Shown piece by piece: positions 42,620-51,375 of a DNA stretch of 64,000 bases. The stretch spans positions 124,001 through 188,000 of the forward strand of contig NZ_JAMQOT010000004.1 in assembly GCF_029502005.1 (NCBI RefSeq). Direction: 5' to 3'. The stretch is from Natrinema salsiterrestre. Lineage in GTDB: Archaea; Halobacteriota; Halobacteria; Halobacteriales; Natrialbaceae. The notes below the pieces were generated by a model. That model was not told the origin of the DNA. It searched no databases and saw only the letters and a list, made by a program, of their open reading frames with translations. The position numbers and the translations under genes are program-made. Position 1 is the stretch's first letter; each line of letters begins with the position of its first letter.

Positions 42620-44053
42620 ATGATACGAGACGAACGCATTCCGTCCGACGAGCTACGGCGTATCGACGAAGAGATCCGATCGAACTGGCCGACGGGGGAG
42701 GGCGTCGACTTCGAGGACGCCATCGAGTACCACGAGTCGCTGCCGGATCACAAGCGATTCGCAGACGTCCTCGAGTCGGCAGACAAACCCCTCCTGCAGC
42801 CGCGAGCCGGCGTTCCACGGCTCGACGATCAGATCGAACTCCTCCAGTACCTGCTCGAAGAGGGGCAGGCCGATCTCCTGCCGACGACGATCGACTCGTA
42901 CACGCGCGACAACGAGTACGAGAAGGCCCAGCAGGGGCTCGACAAGGCCCTCGAGACGGGCGACGATACCCTGAACGGCTTCCCCGCGGTCAACCACGGG
43001 GTCGACGGCTGCCGGGAACTGATCGACGCGGTCGACGCGCCGATCGAGGTCCGTCACGGGACGCCCGACGCCCGGTTGCTCGCGGCGATCACCTTCGCCG
43101 GCGGCTTCCAGAGCTTCGAGGGCGGCCCGATCTCCTACAACATTCCGTACACGAAGCGCCACGGGCTCGAGGAGACCATCGAGAAGTGGCAGTTCGTCGA
43201 CCGGCTGGCGGGGGCCTACACCGAACGCGGCGTGCGGATCAACCGCGAGCCGTTCGGTCCCCTCACCGGGACCCTCGTCCCGCCCTCGATCGCGATCGCG
43301 ATCATGATCGTCGAGGGCAAGCTGGCGGCGACACAGGGCGTGCGATCGATCACGCTCGGCTACGGCCAAGTCGGCAACATCGTCCAGGACGTGGCCGCGC
43401 TGCACGCGCTCAAGAAGCTGGGCAACGAGTACCTGCCCGACGAGGTCGTCGTCACCACCGTCTTCCACGAGTGGATGGGCGGCTTCCCGCCGGACGAGGC
43501 TCGCGCCAACGGCGTCATCAGCCTCGGCGGCATGACCGCCGCCATCGCCCAGCCGGACAAGGTCATCACCAAGTCGCCCCAGGAGTTCCAGGGTGTGCCG
43601 ACCATGGAAGCCAACTCGGCCGGCCTCCGCACGACCCGGCAGGTCATCGACATGGCCATCGAGCAGAAGATCGACATCGACGGTATCGAGGAGGAACAGG
43701 ACCTCATCGAGCGCGAGACCCGGTGTCTGATGGACACCATCTTCGAGCACGGCGACGGCGACGTCGTCCAGGGCACGCTCAAGGCCTTCGACTCCGGCGC
43801 GCTCGACGTGCCGTTCGCACCGAGCGACAGCGCACAGGGTGCCGTCCTCCCCGCGCGGGACGACGACGGTCGCGTCCGCATCTTCGAGTGGGCCGATCTC
43901 GAGATGGACGACGACATCAAGGAAATTCACAAGGCCAGACTCTCACAACGCGCCACGACCGAGGGCCGCGACCAGTCGTTCCGGATGGTCGCGGACGACG
44001 TCGACGCGATCAGCGACGGCAAACTCATCGGCCGACCGCAGGGTGACGTCTAA
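42620..44053 (+). CDS. mamB: Glutamate mutase, large catalytic subunit
   Basis: A 477-residue TIM-barrel subunit that binds glutamate and generates the radical with the cobalamin from MamA. It matches the family along its length, for example AVNHGVDGCRELID, FEGGPISYNIPYTK, EPFGPLTGTLVPPS, TTVFHEWMGGFPPDEA and TMEANSAGLRTTRQ. It starts 8 bases after mamA and is followed immediately (TAA then ATG) by the ammonia-lyase gene, so the operon is tightly packed. Confidence 0.96.
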   Translation: MIRDERIPSDELRRIDEEIRSNWPTGEGVDFEDAIEYHESLPDHKRFADVLESADKPLLQPRAGVPRLDDQIELLQYLLEEGQADLLPTTIDSYTRDNEYEKAQQGLDKALETGDDTLNGFPAVNHGVDGCRELIDAVDAPIEVRHGTPDARLLAAITFAGGFQSFEGGPISYNIPYTKRHGLEETIEKWQFVDRLAGAYTERGVRINREPFGPLTGTLVPPSIAIAIMIVEGKLAATQGVRSITLGYGQVGNIVQDVAALHALKKLGNEYLPDEVVVTTVFHEWMGGFPPDEARANGVISLGGMTAAIAQPDKVITKSPQEFQGVPTMEANSAGLRTTRQVIDMAIEQKIDIDGIEEEQDLIERETRCLMDTIFEHGDGDVVQGTLKAFDSGALDVPFAPSDSAQGAVLPARDDDGRVRIFEWADLEMDDDIKEIHKARLSQRATTEGRDQSFRMVADDVDAISDGKLIGRPQGDV

Positions 44054-45325
44054 ATGGAAATCACAGGATTACACGCCACGCCCGGCTACTCCGGGTTCTT
44101 CTTCGACGACCAGCGCGCGATCAAACAGGGAGCGGAACACGACGGCTTCACCTACGAGGGCGAGCCCGTCACCGACGGCTTCGACGAGATTCGCCAGGCC
44201 GGCGAGACGCTCATCGTCGACATCGAACTCGCGGACGGTTCCGTCCTTCGGGGCGACTGCGCCGCGGTCCAGTACTCCGGTGCCGGCGGCCGCGACCCGC
44301 TCTTCCAGGCCGAGGAGTACGCGCCCGTCATCGAGGGCCCCGTCGCCGACGAACTCGTGGGTCGTGACGCGACCGACTTCCTCGCCAATGCGGAACTGCT
44401 TGAGGAGCTGCAGGTGGACGGCGATCGCCTCCACACGGCGATCCGATACGGCGTCTCGCAGGCCCTGCTCGCAGCGGCCGCCGAGGCCGAGAACACGACC
44501 CGCACGGACGTGATGGCCGACGCGCTCGGCACCGAGCCGGCGACCGAGCCGGTGCCCGTCTTCGGGCAGTCCGGCGACGACCGCTACAACAATACGGAAA
44601 AGATGTTCGTCAAGGGCGTTCCCGTCCTGCCCCACGCCCTGATCAACAGCGTCGAGAAGATCGGCGAGAACGGGGAGACGCTCCTCGAGTACGTGGAGTG
44701 GCTCGTCGAGCGCTCCCAGGAACTCGGCCCCGAGGGCTACGAGCCCCGCTTCCACATCGACGTCTACGGCATGATCGGGGAGATCTTCGGCGCTCCCTAC
44801 GACCGCGACGAGGTCGTCGACTACTTCGCCGCGCTCGAGGCGGCCGCAGCGCCGTACCCGATCCAGATCGAGGGGCCGATGGACGTCGGGAACCGCGCGG
44901 ACCAGATCGACGCGATGGTCGAGCTCCGCGAGGGGCTCGCCGACGCCAACGTCGGCGTCGGAATCGTCGCCGACGAGTGGTGTAACACCTTCGAGGACGT
45001 CCAGGCGTTCGTCGACGCCGGTGCAGCCGACCTCGTGCAGGTGAAGACGCCCGATCTGGGCGGCATCCACCGTAGCGGACAGGCGGTCCGCTACTGCGAG
45101 GGGACGGACACGCGCGCCTACCTCGGCGGCACCTGCAACGAGACGGAAACCTCCGCGCGGGCCTGCGCCCACGTCGCGCTCGCGACGAACGCCGCGCAGG
45201 TGCTCGCCAAGCCCGGCATGGGCTTCGACGAGGGGTACATGATCGTCGAGAACGAGATGCGACGGACGATCGCCCGCCGCGAGCGGGACCGACAACAGAC
45301 TGACGAGGTGACTGCAGATGACTGA
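44054..45325 (+). CDS. mal: Methylaspartate ammonia-lyase
   Basis: A 423-residue enolase-superfamily enzyme that eliminates ammonia from 3-methylaspartate to give mesaconate. Family traits: VFGQSGDDRYNNTEKMFVKG, HIDVYGMIGE, the metal ligands in QIEGPMDVGN and GIVADEWCNT, and the catalytic Lys in LVQVKTPDLGG. It begins right after the mamB stop. Last 8 bases overlap the next gene. Confidence 0.96.
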   Translation: MEITGLHATPGYSGFFFDDQRAIKQGAEHDGFTYEGEPVTDGFDEIRQAGETLIVDIELADGSVLRGDCAAVQYSGAGGRDPLFQAEEYAPVIEGPVADELVGRDATDFLANAELLEELQVDGDRLHTAIRYGVSQALLAAAAEAENTTRTDVMADALGTEPATEPVPVFGQSGDDRYNNTEKMFVKGVPVLPHALINSVEKIGENGETLLEYVEWLVERSQELGPEGYEPRFHIDVYGMIGEIFGAPYDRDEVVDYFAALEAAAAPYPIQIEGPMDVGNRADQIDAMVELREGLADANVGVGIVADEWCNTFEDVQAFVDAGAADLVQVKTPDLGGIHRSGQAVRYCEGTDTRAYLGGTCNETETSARACAHVALATNAAQVLAKPGMGFDEGYMIVENEMRRTIARRERDRQQTDEVTADD

Positions 45326-46382
45326 TTGGACAGACCCCGACACGTTCGCACAGGCGCTCGAGGAAGTCGAGACCAAGGAGAAGGGCAACTGCTTCGAGGA
45401 CTTCGAGGAGGGTGACCTCATCGAGCACGACCCCGGTCTCACGCTCACCGAGTGGGGCAACGAACAGTGGATGAGCCAGACGCTCAACCACGACCCCGCC
45501 TACTGGCGGAGCGACGCCGCCGCGGAGCGCGGGTTCGACGAACCGCCGATCCACCCGGACTACCTCACCGCCGCGACGCTCGGCATCACCGTCGAGGACC
45601 TCAGCGAGAAGGGCGGCTACTTCCTCGGCCGGACCGACGTCCGCTTCCCCGAGTCGCCCGTCTACGCGGGCACCGAACTCCACGTCGAGAGCGAGGTCGT
45701 CAACTGTGCGACCTCGAGTTCCCGACCCGAGTACGGCATCGTCTCCTGGCGCACTCGAGGCAAGGACGCCGAGACCGGCGACGTCCTCTGCTCCTACGAG
45801 CGGACGAACATGATTCCGCGGCGCGAGCCGATGGCGACGGACGGGAGCGGGGCGGCGGCCGCTGAAGGAGACGGCGACGGCCCCGAACTCCCCGACGAGT
45901 TCGTCGCACCCGAGGGCGGCTACTACGAGGACTTCGTGGAGGCGCTCGAGGAGGCCGACGACCGCGATGCCGCCGTCGCCTACCGCCACGAGCGCGGTCG
46001 CACGCAGGACGACGTCACCGTCGCTTCACTTCCGTTGGCAACGCTCAATACGGCCAAACAGCACCACAACGTCGACGTCATGGCCGATTCGCCGTCGGGC
46101 AACATCGTCACCTACGGGGACGTGACCCGATCGACCGCACTGGGCCACGCTCGCTCGGACGAGCAGACCTGGCGCGAGGTCGGCTTCGACGACGAATCGT
46201 TCCACACCTTCGTGGCGGTGGGCGACACCGTCTACGCCTTTACGCGCGTGATCGAGGCCGACGACGACGCCTCGAGCGACGAGGCGGGGACGGTCACGTT
46301 CGAGCACATCGCGTTCAACCAGGACGACGAACCCGTCTACTCGGGGACGCGAACCGCCGAGATTCGAAAGCGTTCTAACTGA
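45318..46382 (+). CDS. mch: Mesaconyl-CoA hydratase (MaoC-like)
   Basis: A 354-residue protein of two fused MaoC-like hot-dog domains that hydrates mesaconyl-CoA to methylmalyl-CoA. The N-terminal segment FEDFEEGDLIEHDPGLTLTE and the double-domain length fit bacterial and haloarchaeal mesaconyl-CoA hydratases. An acidic linker (GSGAAAAEGDGDGPELPD) separates the halves. Translationally coupled to mal through an 8-base overlap. Confidence 0.92.
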   Translation: MTDWTDPDTFAQALEEVETKEKGNCFEDFEEGDLIEHDPGLTLTEWGNEQWMSQTLNHDPAYWRSDAAAERGFDEPPIHPDYLTAATLGITVEDLSEKGGYFLGRTDVRFPESPVYAGTELHVESEVVNCATSSSRPEYGIVSWRTRGKDAETGDVLCSYERTNMIPRREPMATDGSGAAAAEGDGDGPELPDEFVAPEGGYYEDFVEALEEADDRDAAVAYRHERGRTQDDVTVASLPLATLNTAKQHHNVDVMADSPSGNIVTYGDVTRSTALGHARSDEQTWREVGFDDESFHTFVAVGDTVYAFTRVIEADDDASSDEAGTVTFEHIAFNQDDEPVYSGTRTAEIRKRSN

Positions 46383-46436
46383 CACGATCGAACATCATAA
46401 TCGACTGCAGACAACTACGAACTCAGACACGTACAC

Positions 46437-47480
46437 ATGACTGACGACATTCGACTCTGCCGCACGTTCCAGACCGCACCGGCCGCCGTTCCGAAAGACG
46501 ACTCGGCGAAGTATCTGACCTCCGCCCTCGAGGCGGAGGGGTTCCAGGCCCCCGACTGGCTCGTCCCCGACATGGAAGACGGGACGGCACCGGACATGAA
46601 AGCCGAGGGGCTCGAGAACACCATCGAGAAGGTTCCCCAGTACGACTTCCCCGGCGAGATCTGGCCCCGCGTCGAGTGGAGCTACGAGGACGAGGAGTAC
46701 TGCGACAAGGGCCGCAACCAGATCGACCGCCTCGTCGGCGAGATCGGCGACGAGATCGACGGCGTCGTCGTCCCCAAGGTCGGCCGCCTCGAGGACGTGA
46801 AACGCGCCGCCGAGGTCGTCGCCGACGCCGAGGCCGAGCACGGCTACGACGACGGCTCGATCGGCCTCTCGATCATCATCGAGACCGGCCGCGCCCGCTC
46901 CGACCTGCGCGAGATCTCCAAGTTCGGTGAAGACTCCCGACTCACCGCGCTCGTCTTCGGCCCCGTCGACTACGCGGCCGAACTCGGCGGCCGCGACCTC
47001 GGCGACGGCATGCCCCGCTGGGACGGCCTCCTCGAGGCGCTCTCGAACGAAGCCAGCGCCGGCGGCCTGCTCTCGATCGGCGGCCCCTTCGACGACCTGT
47101 TCAAAGAGCGCGCCGGCCTGACTTACTACAACGCCGACGAGTACGCCGATCAGGTCGAACACGAGGCCCAGCTCGGCCTCGACGGCTCCTGGTCGCTGTA
47201 CCCCAAGCAGACGATCCAGGCCAACACCGTCCACATGCCCACGCCCGAGGAACTCGAGCGCGACGTCCACAAGATCGAGCGCTTCAACGAGGCCAAACGC
47301 GAGGGCACCGGCGCGGTCACCATCGACGGCCAGATGGTCGACGAAGCCACCTTCAAGAACTTCCGCAACACCGTCCAGCAGGTCCGCGCGATCGACGACA
47401 TCCGACCCGCACAGACCGAGGACTACTACGATGCGGAGTTGCTCGACCGAGCGCGGGAGCTCGAGCTGTCCTACCGCTGA
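46437..47480 (+). CDS. Beta-methylmalyl-CoA lyase (CitE-like family)
   Basis: A 347-residue member of the CitE/malyl-CoA lyase family that would split methylmalyl-CoA into propionyl-CoA and glyoxylate, closing the cluster's reaction sequence. Traits: VPDMEDGTAPDMK (metal and CoA contacts), DGVVVPKVGRLEDVK, IIETGRARSDL, LVFGPVDYAAELGG and the C-terminal region of family-typical length. Separated by 54 bases from mch. Position in the cluster supports the assignment; paralogues acting on malyl-CoA exist, so biochemical specificity is inferred. Confidence 0.92.
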   Translation: MTDDIRLCRTFQTAPAAVPKDDSAKYLTSALEAEGFQAPDWLVPDMEDGTAPDMKAEGLENTIEKVPQYDFPGEIWPRVEWSYEDEEYCDKGRNQIDRLVGEIGDEIDGVVVPKVGRLEDVKRAAEVVADAEAEHGYDDGSIGLSIIIETGRARSDLREISKFGEDSRLTALVFGPVDYAAELGGRDLGDGMPRWDGLLEALSNEASAGGLLSIGGPFDDLFKERAGLTYYNADEYADQVEHEAQLGLDGSWSLYPKQTIQANTVHMPTPEELERDVHKIERFNEAKREGTGAVTIDGQMVDEATFKNFRNTVQQVRAIDDIRPAQTEDYYDAELLDRARELELSYR

Positions 47481-47760
47481 GGTCCTGAGCAGGATCTGAG
47501 CTCGCCGATCAACCGATCTCATATTTCAGCTGATAAATCCGTCTCAGTAGTAGCACGTCAATTCTCTCTGTGACACCTGATCCGTCCTCCCGATGTGCGG
47601 TGGCGCGCGCTGTCGGCCGACTGAGCGCCTCGCAAAGCGAAGTCGGCCGACGACGTTGTGCGAGGGATGAGTGAGCGAGCACAGCGAGCGAACGAATCGG
47701 TTGGGGAGGGCGTGGCGATTCCCTGTTACCACGATAGCAGGACTGCTGTTTTCGTTTAGG
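47481..47760. other. Intergenic, repeats of GTCGGCCGAC
   Basis: No gene seen. The palindrome GTCGGCCGAC occurs twice (about 47613 and 47650), separated by a GC-rich spacer with AAAGCGAA. An AT-rich patch at 47520-47545 follows the end of the methylaspartate operon and may hold a terminator. Confidence 0.45.
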
Positions 47761-48005
47761 GTATCTCATTCGAACTACGCCCAGGCATGCTCGCTTCGCT
47801 GCGCGCGACTTAATTCAAATCCCACCGTTCCTTCTCCGCTCGAGAGATTCCTCACTGCGTTCGTCGTATTCTCTCGCGGAAAACGGTGGGGATGGGATTC
47901 GAACCACGGTCGGAGCCAAGCTCCTCCCTGATTCAAATCCCAACGTGTCGTCTTCTCACTCGCGATACTCCTCGCGGTGCTCGTCGTATTGTGCTCGTGA
48001 GAAGA
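47761..48005 (-). repeat. Array of tRNA-3'-end-derived repeats downstream of tRNA-Ser
   Basis: Read on the minus strand from the tRNA end: a hairpin with perfect arms GTCTTCTCAC/GTGAGAAGAC (47997-48006 and 47950-47959), then TTGGGATTTGAATC (47932-47945), about 25 bases, then GTGGTTCGAATCCCATCCCC (47887-47906) followed by ACCG and TTTTCC; a second hairpin CGAGAGA/TCTCTCG (47841-47847, 47870-47876), GGGATTTGAA (47814-47823), then GTAGTTCGAATGAGATAC (47761-47778). So the 3' end of a tRNA is copied at least once almost perfectly and again in decayed form, each time with its inverse beside it. Confidence 0.65.
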
Positions 48006-48089
48006 CGGTGGGGATGGGATTTGAACCCATGAGGCTTGACAGCCACCTGCTCTCAAGGCAGGCGCGTTGGGCCGCTCTGCCACCCCACC
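48006..48089 (-). tRNA. tRNA-Ser (anticodon UGA)
   Basis: Acceptor GGTGGGG pairs with CCCCACC, discriminator G as expected for serine. Anticodon stem CCTGC/GCAGG with loop CTTGAGA, anticodon TGA. The long variable arm (class II) is TGGCTGTCAAGCCTC-like, and the T-arm is ATGGG-TTCAAAT-CCCAT. No CCA encoded, no intron. Confidence 0.95.
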
Positions 48090-48130
48090 TCACTTACCCG
48101 TTCTCCACACGTTCAAAAAGGGTTGTCGGT

Positions 48131-48871
48131 CTATTCGCGCTCGAGCGCGCCGCCTTCCCCGACAGTAATCCCCAGTTCGTCCACCAGTGCCGCCGTCGCC
48201 TCGGCACCCGGCCGACCGGCGGCCCGTCTGGCTTCGAGTCCGGCGACGGTTTCACGCAACCCGGCCGGGCTCGAGACGGTCGGAAGCATCGGCGCGAATC
48301 CCACACCCCGTCCCGCATCGGCCGCCCGCCCAGCCAGCGTCGACAGTTCGGGCGTTGCATACGCATCGGCAAAGTCGATCGGTTCGGAAAAGCCCGCGAA
48401 GTACGCGTCCCCGCCGGTCGACGGTCCCAGCACGACCTCGTGACGCCGCAAGGACATCGCCGCGCCGTCGATTTCCGTCCGACCCACCAGCGGTACCGTC
48501 GGCTCGAGCACTCCCACGCTCTGAGCACCCTCTTCCTCGAGCAGGTGCGTGACGGTGTTGCCGACGCGGGCCGAGCGACTCGAGCCGACCTGTCGTTCGA
48601 ACCGCACGTCGGCGTCCTCGCCGAGCGCGTCCAGCGCGAGCGCCCGGACCTCGGCTTCGGGGTCGCCGTCCGCGTGTGCGTTGGGGAGTGTCTCCGCATC
48701 GCGGTAGTTGATCAGGAGGTCGCCGCCGCTCGAGGAGACGGCCCACAGGACGTCGGCGACGGTCGCCTCGTAGAGCGCGACGGCTTCGGTTTCGGTGAGC
48801 GGTGATCCGTCGACGAGTGCGGACAGGACGAGCCCCGCCCGCGGCGGATCGACCGGAACGACGACGATCAT
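48131..48871 (-). CDS. DUF2064-like (nucleotidyltransferase-fold) protein
   Basis: A 246-residue protein. The N-terminus IVVVPVDPPRAGLVLSALVD and the later region LGPSTGGDAYFAGFSEPIDF followed by a helical tail with LPTVSSPAGLRETV resemble DUF2064/TIGR04282 glycosyltransferase-like proteins, in which a diphosphate-sugar or nucleotide is handled. Identification is by pattern only. It lies 41 bases downstream of tRNA-Ser on the opposite side of its 5' end, same strand. Confidence 0.65.
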   Translation of the reverse strand: MIVVVPVDPPRAGLVLSALVDGSPLTETEAVALYEATVADVLWAVSSSGGDLLINYRDAETLPNAHADGDPEAEVRALALDALGEDADVRFERQVGSSRSARVGNTVTHLLEEEGAQSVGVLEPTVPLVGRTEIDGAAMSLRRHEVVLGPSTGGDAYFAGFSEPIDFADAYATPELSTLAGRAADAGRGVGFAPMLPTVSSPAGLRETVAGLEARRAAGRPGAEATAALVDELGITVGEGGALERE

Positions 48872-48984
48872 GCTTCGTCCTCCGATCGCACGGTCCTTGA
48901 ACGCGGCGCTTTTCGGGGCTCGAGCGACGGATCCCGACGCTGAAATGATAACGAATTATAGTGGTGTAGTCCCTCGGCCCTGAT

Positions 48985-49203
48985 ATGGACGAACGAACGA
49001 TCGCCGGACTGCTGGGAACGCTCGTCATCGCCGCGCTGGCAGTCCTCGGCGCGTACGGATTCGGAACCGGCTACCTGCTCGACTCACCCGGCGCGTTCTT
49101 CGCGCCGACGATCGGCGTCCTCGTCGTGGCGGTCCTCGCCGTCGGCGCGCTGATCGCCTCGGGTATCGGCTCGAAACGCTGGCGTGCGAACCCCTACTGG
49201 TAG
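48985..49203 (+). CDS. Small two-helix membrane protein (72 residues)
   Basis: Two membrane helices (about residues 8-27 and 40-61) and a basic C-terminus (GSKRWRANPYW). A TATA-like GAATTATAGTGG about 30 bases upstream fits a leaderless transcript. Divergent from the DUF2064-like gene. No family recognised. Confidence 0.7.
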   Translation: MDERTIAGLLGTLVIAALAVLGAYGFGTGYLLDSPGAFFAPTIGVLVVAVLAVGALIASGIGSKRWRANPYW

Positions 49204-49225
49204 TCGCTCGCGCCGTCGCTGATTC

Positions 49226-49867
49226 TCACCGCTCCTGCCGCCCCTTCGTCTGCCGGTAATCGGAGGCCATCAGTTCGACGAAGGCCTCGAGCCACGCCTG
49301 CGTCTCCGCGTCGGACTGCTCCCTGGGCTCGATCATCGGAACGAGTTCGAACCCGCGGCCCCGGATCCGCGCGGCGTGGTCGTCCGGAAGCGCGAGCTCG
49401 TCGACCGGCGTCGTCGTGTACTCCGCACCGAGTTCCCGGAGCGCGCGCTCGCCGACGGGGACGAGAATTTCGGGGTTGATCATCCTGATCTCGGCGTTGA
49501 GGTACGGGTCGCAGTTGCCGATCTCCTCGTCGGTCGGCTCCCGGTCTGGATCGCGACAGCGGGTGAGGTTCGTCAGGTAGACGTTCTCGAGCCCGGGCGC
49601 GTCCGCCGGCGACGTGACGTCACAGAGCCCGAGGCGCTCGAGCATCCGCCGCAGCCCGCCGTCGCCGTCGCTGCCGCCCTCGCCGGCGAACGGGACGCCG
49701 ACCTCGTCCGCCCGATCCGTCGGTCGCTCGCCGACGAAGAGGAAGTCCGCGCCGACGTCGCCGTAGCCGTGGACGACCTGCGCGCGCGTCTCACAGAGCG
49801 CCGGGCAGTTCCGACACGCCTCGTCCATCCCGTAGGGGTTCGCTCGAGACCGTTGATTCGCGTCCAC
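49226..49867 (-). CDS. Uracil-DNA glycosylase superfamily protein (family 4/5-like)
   Basis: A 213-residue DNA-repair protein starting with GTG at 49867 (VDANQRSRANPYGMDEACRN). The Cys cluster CRNCPALC (about 18-25) plus CRDP and NCDPY further on are suited to a 4Fe-4S cluster as in family 4 enzymes. Motif A is FVGERPTDRADEVGVPFAG. The motif with the conserved His near the C-terminus is not clear (PMIEPREQSD in its place), so activity or lesion specificity may differ. An ATG 13 codons later is an alternative start. Confidence 0.82.
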   Translation of the reverse strand: MDANQRSRANPYGMDEACRNCPALCETRAQVVHGYGDVGADFLFVGERPTDRADEVGVPFAGEGGSDGDGGLRRMLERLGLCDVTSPADAPGLENVYLTNLTRCRDPDREPTDEEIGNCDPYLNAEIRMINPEILVPVGERALRELGAEYTTTPVDELALPDDHAARIRGRGFELVPMIEPREQSDAETQAWLEAFVELMASDYRQTKGRQER

Positions 49868-50039
49868 ACTCCCGTTTCGGAAGCGGAAAAGAAAAGGAAC
49901 GCGTCTGGCCGGCGGGTGGCACGCAGAACCGAAGTCGGTGATCGTCAGCGTCGGCAGACGACGATGCGCCGGGCGAAATGGGCTCACGAACCGAACTGCC
50001 GGATGCGGACTCCCGCTGGCCAGTGCCTTCGATGGTCGA

Positions 50040-51047
50040 TTACGTGTGGGACTGGGCGGCCTGAATCCAGTCGGCTGCGCGGGCCTGGGAGATCTCTGCG
50101 GCCTCGGCGACGGTGTTCGCTTCCGTCCTGGAGAGGTCTGCGAGAGTTTCGATGCCCGCCTCCGCGAGCCGGTCGGCGTAGGTCTGGCCGACTCCGTCGA
50201 TGGCTTGCAGGTTCCGCTCCGTAGCGTCTGCCCCCTGCTCGGACGCGGTTTCGATCGCGTCCGTCGTATCGACCGCCAGCTCTTCGGTCGCGTCGGCAGC
50301 GTCGTCGATCGTTTCCTGGGCGCTCTCTCGAGTCGTCTCGGCGACCGATTCGGCTTCGCCCTGCGCCGTCCGCATCGTGGCGTCGGTTCCCTGCTGGATG
50401 CTCTGGGTCACCTCTTCGGTCTGGCGCTGGACGGTTCCGACGGTTTCCTCGGCTCGGTCGACGATCTCGATCGTCTGCTGTTCGGTCTCCGCCTGTGCGT
50501 CGAGGACCGAGTCGATCGACTCGGCGAGCACCCGCCGTTGCTGATCGGTGAGATCCTCGACCGCGTGGAAGAATTCCGTCTCGAACTCGTCCCAGACCCG
50601 ATCCTGGCTCCGCTCGAACTCGTCGAACTGCCGGTCGACGGTCGATCGAACGTCCGACCCGTTTCCGTCGAGCGCCGACTCGAGCGCGTCGAGCTGTGCG
50701 TGGAGCAGTTGCCGGAACAGCTCCGCGACCTGCTCGAATCCGTCGTTGAGGAGCTGCTGTGTCTGTTCCGTTCCCTCTTCGAATCCCTCGTCGATGGTCG
50801 ACCGGATGTCGTACCCGTCCTCGTCGAGGACCGACTCGAGGGCCTCGAGCTGCGCGTCGATGAGCTGTCGGGCGAGTTCGGTTCCCTGACGCTGGGCGCT
50901 TCGCTGCATCGCCATACTGTTCCGCAGGAACGTCTCGGCGGCGTTCTCCTGGAACGCGAGTCCCTGCCGGAATAGCTGCTGGCTCTGTTCGATCGACTGG
51001 CGCTGCATTTCGAACGTGCGTTCGATGGGTGATGTGGTGTCGGTCAT
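50040..51047 (-). CDS. Phasin-like coiled-coil protein with C-terminal helix-hairpin-helix domain
   Basis: A 335-residue, almost entirely helical acidic protein. Residues 1-60 resemble phasins (EMQRQSIEQSQQLFRQGLAF). Two copies of a 40-residue repeat follow (about 62-100 and 114-150: AQLEALESVLDEDGYDIRST and AQLDALESALDGNGSDVRST). Residues 150-275 are a long Gln/Glu/Ala-rich coiled coil. The C-terminal 50 residues contain IDGVGQTYADRLAEAGIETL, a helix-hairpin-helix fold of the kind that binds DNA or proteins. Phasins coat polyhydroxyalkanoate granules, but no PHA synthase is nearby. Function unproven. ATG at 51047 chosen by the TATA-like GACTTATGCG upstream. Confidence 0.7.
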   Translation of the reverse strand: MTDTTSPIERTFEMQRQSIEQSQQLFRQGLAFQENAAETFLRNSMAMQRSAQRQGTELARQLIDAQLEALESVLDEDGYDIRSTIDEGFEEGTEQTQQLLNDGFEQVAELFRQLLHAQLDALESALDGNGSDVRSTVDRQFDEFERSQDRVWDEFETEFFHAVEDLTDQQRRVLAESIDSVLDAQAETEQQTIEIVDRAEETVGTVQRQTEEVTQSIQQGTDATMRTAQGEAESVAETTRESAQETIDDAADATEELAVDTTDAIETASEQGADATERNLQAIDGVGQTYADRLAEAGIETLADLSRTEANTVAEAAEISQARAADWIQAAQSHT

Positions 51048-51375
51048 GGCTGGTGGTACCAGTGACGGAACGAATCGATGCCCCGTCGCTGTTTCCTGGT
51101 CGGACGGACAGCGGCCACACGCATAAGTCGAACCCCTAAATGGTTTTAGAGGGTATTTGATACCACAGATTGGCATGCGATCTCGATGCGGTGCCGTCTC
51201 GCAGTTTCGCGTTTCATCTCTCACCGCGATCGTAGATAGACCGCCGTTGCTCGGGCCGGGCATGGCGTAGTCCCGGCTGAATCACCTTCCATCGACTCGA
51301 CACGCAGTATACGACCGGGAGAGGAAGAACAAGGGGGCGCGGGTAGGACGGTGACGGTATCACCCCGACCGAGGC
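51048..51375. other. Intergenic between two minus-strand genes
   Basis: No gene seen. It has the promoter of the coiled-coil protein (AT-rich 51125-51170, including GGTATTTGATACC, a short palindrome) and an untranslated stretch behind the chemoreceptor gene. Confidence 0.5.

Noticed and set aside
47671-48805. Short plus-strand frames running through the tRNA-Ser and its repeats
   Set aside because: They translate the antisense of tRNA T-arms (segments like GFEP and DSN), a well-known false-protein pattern.
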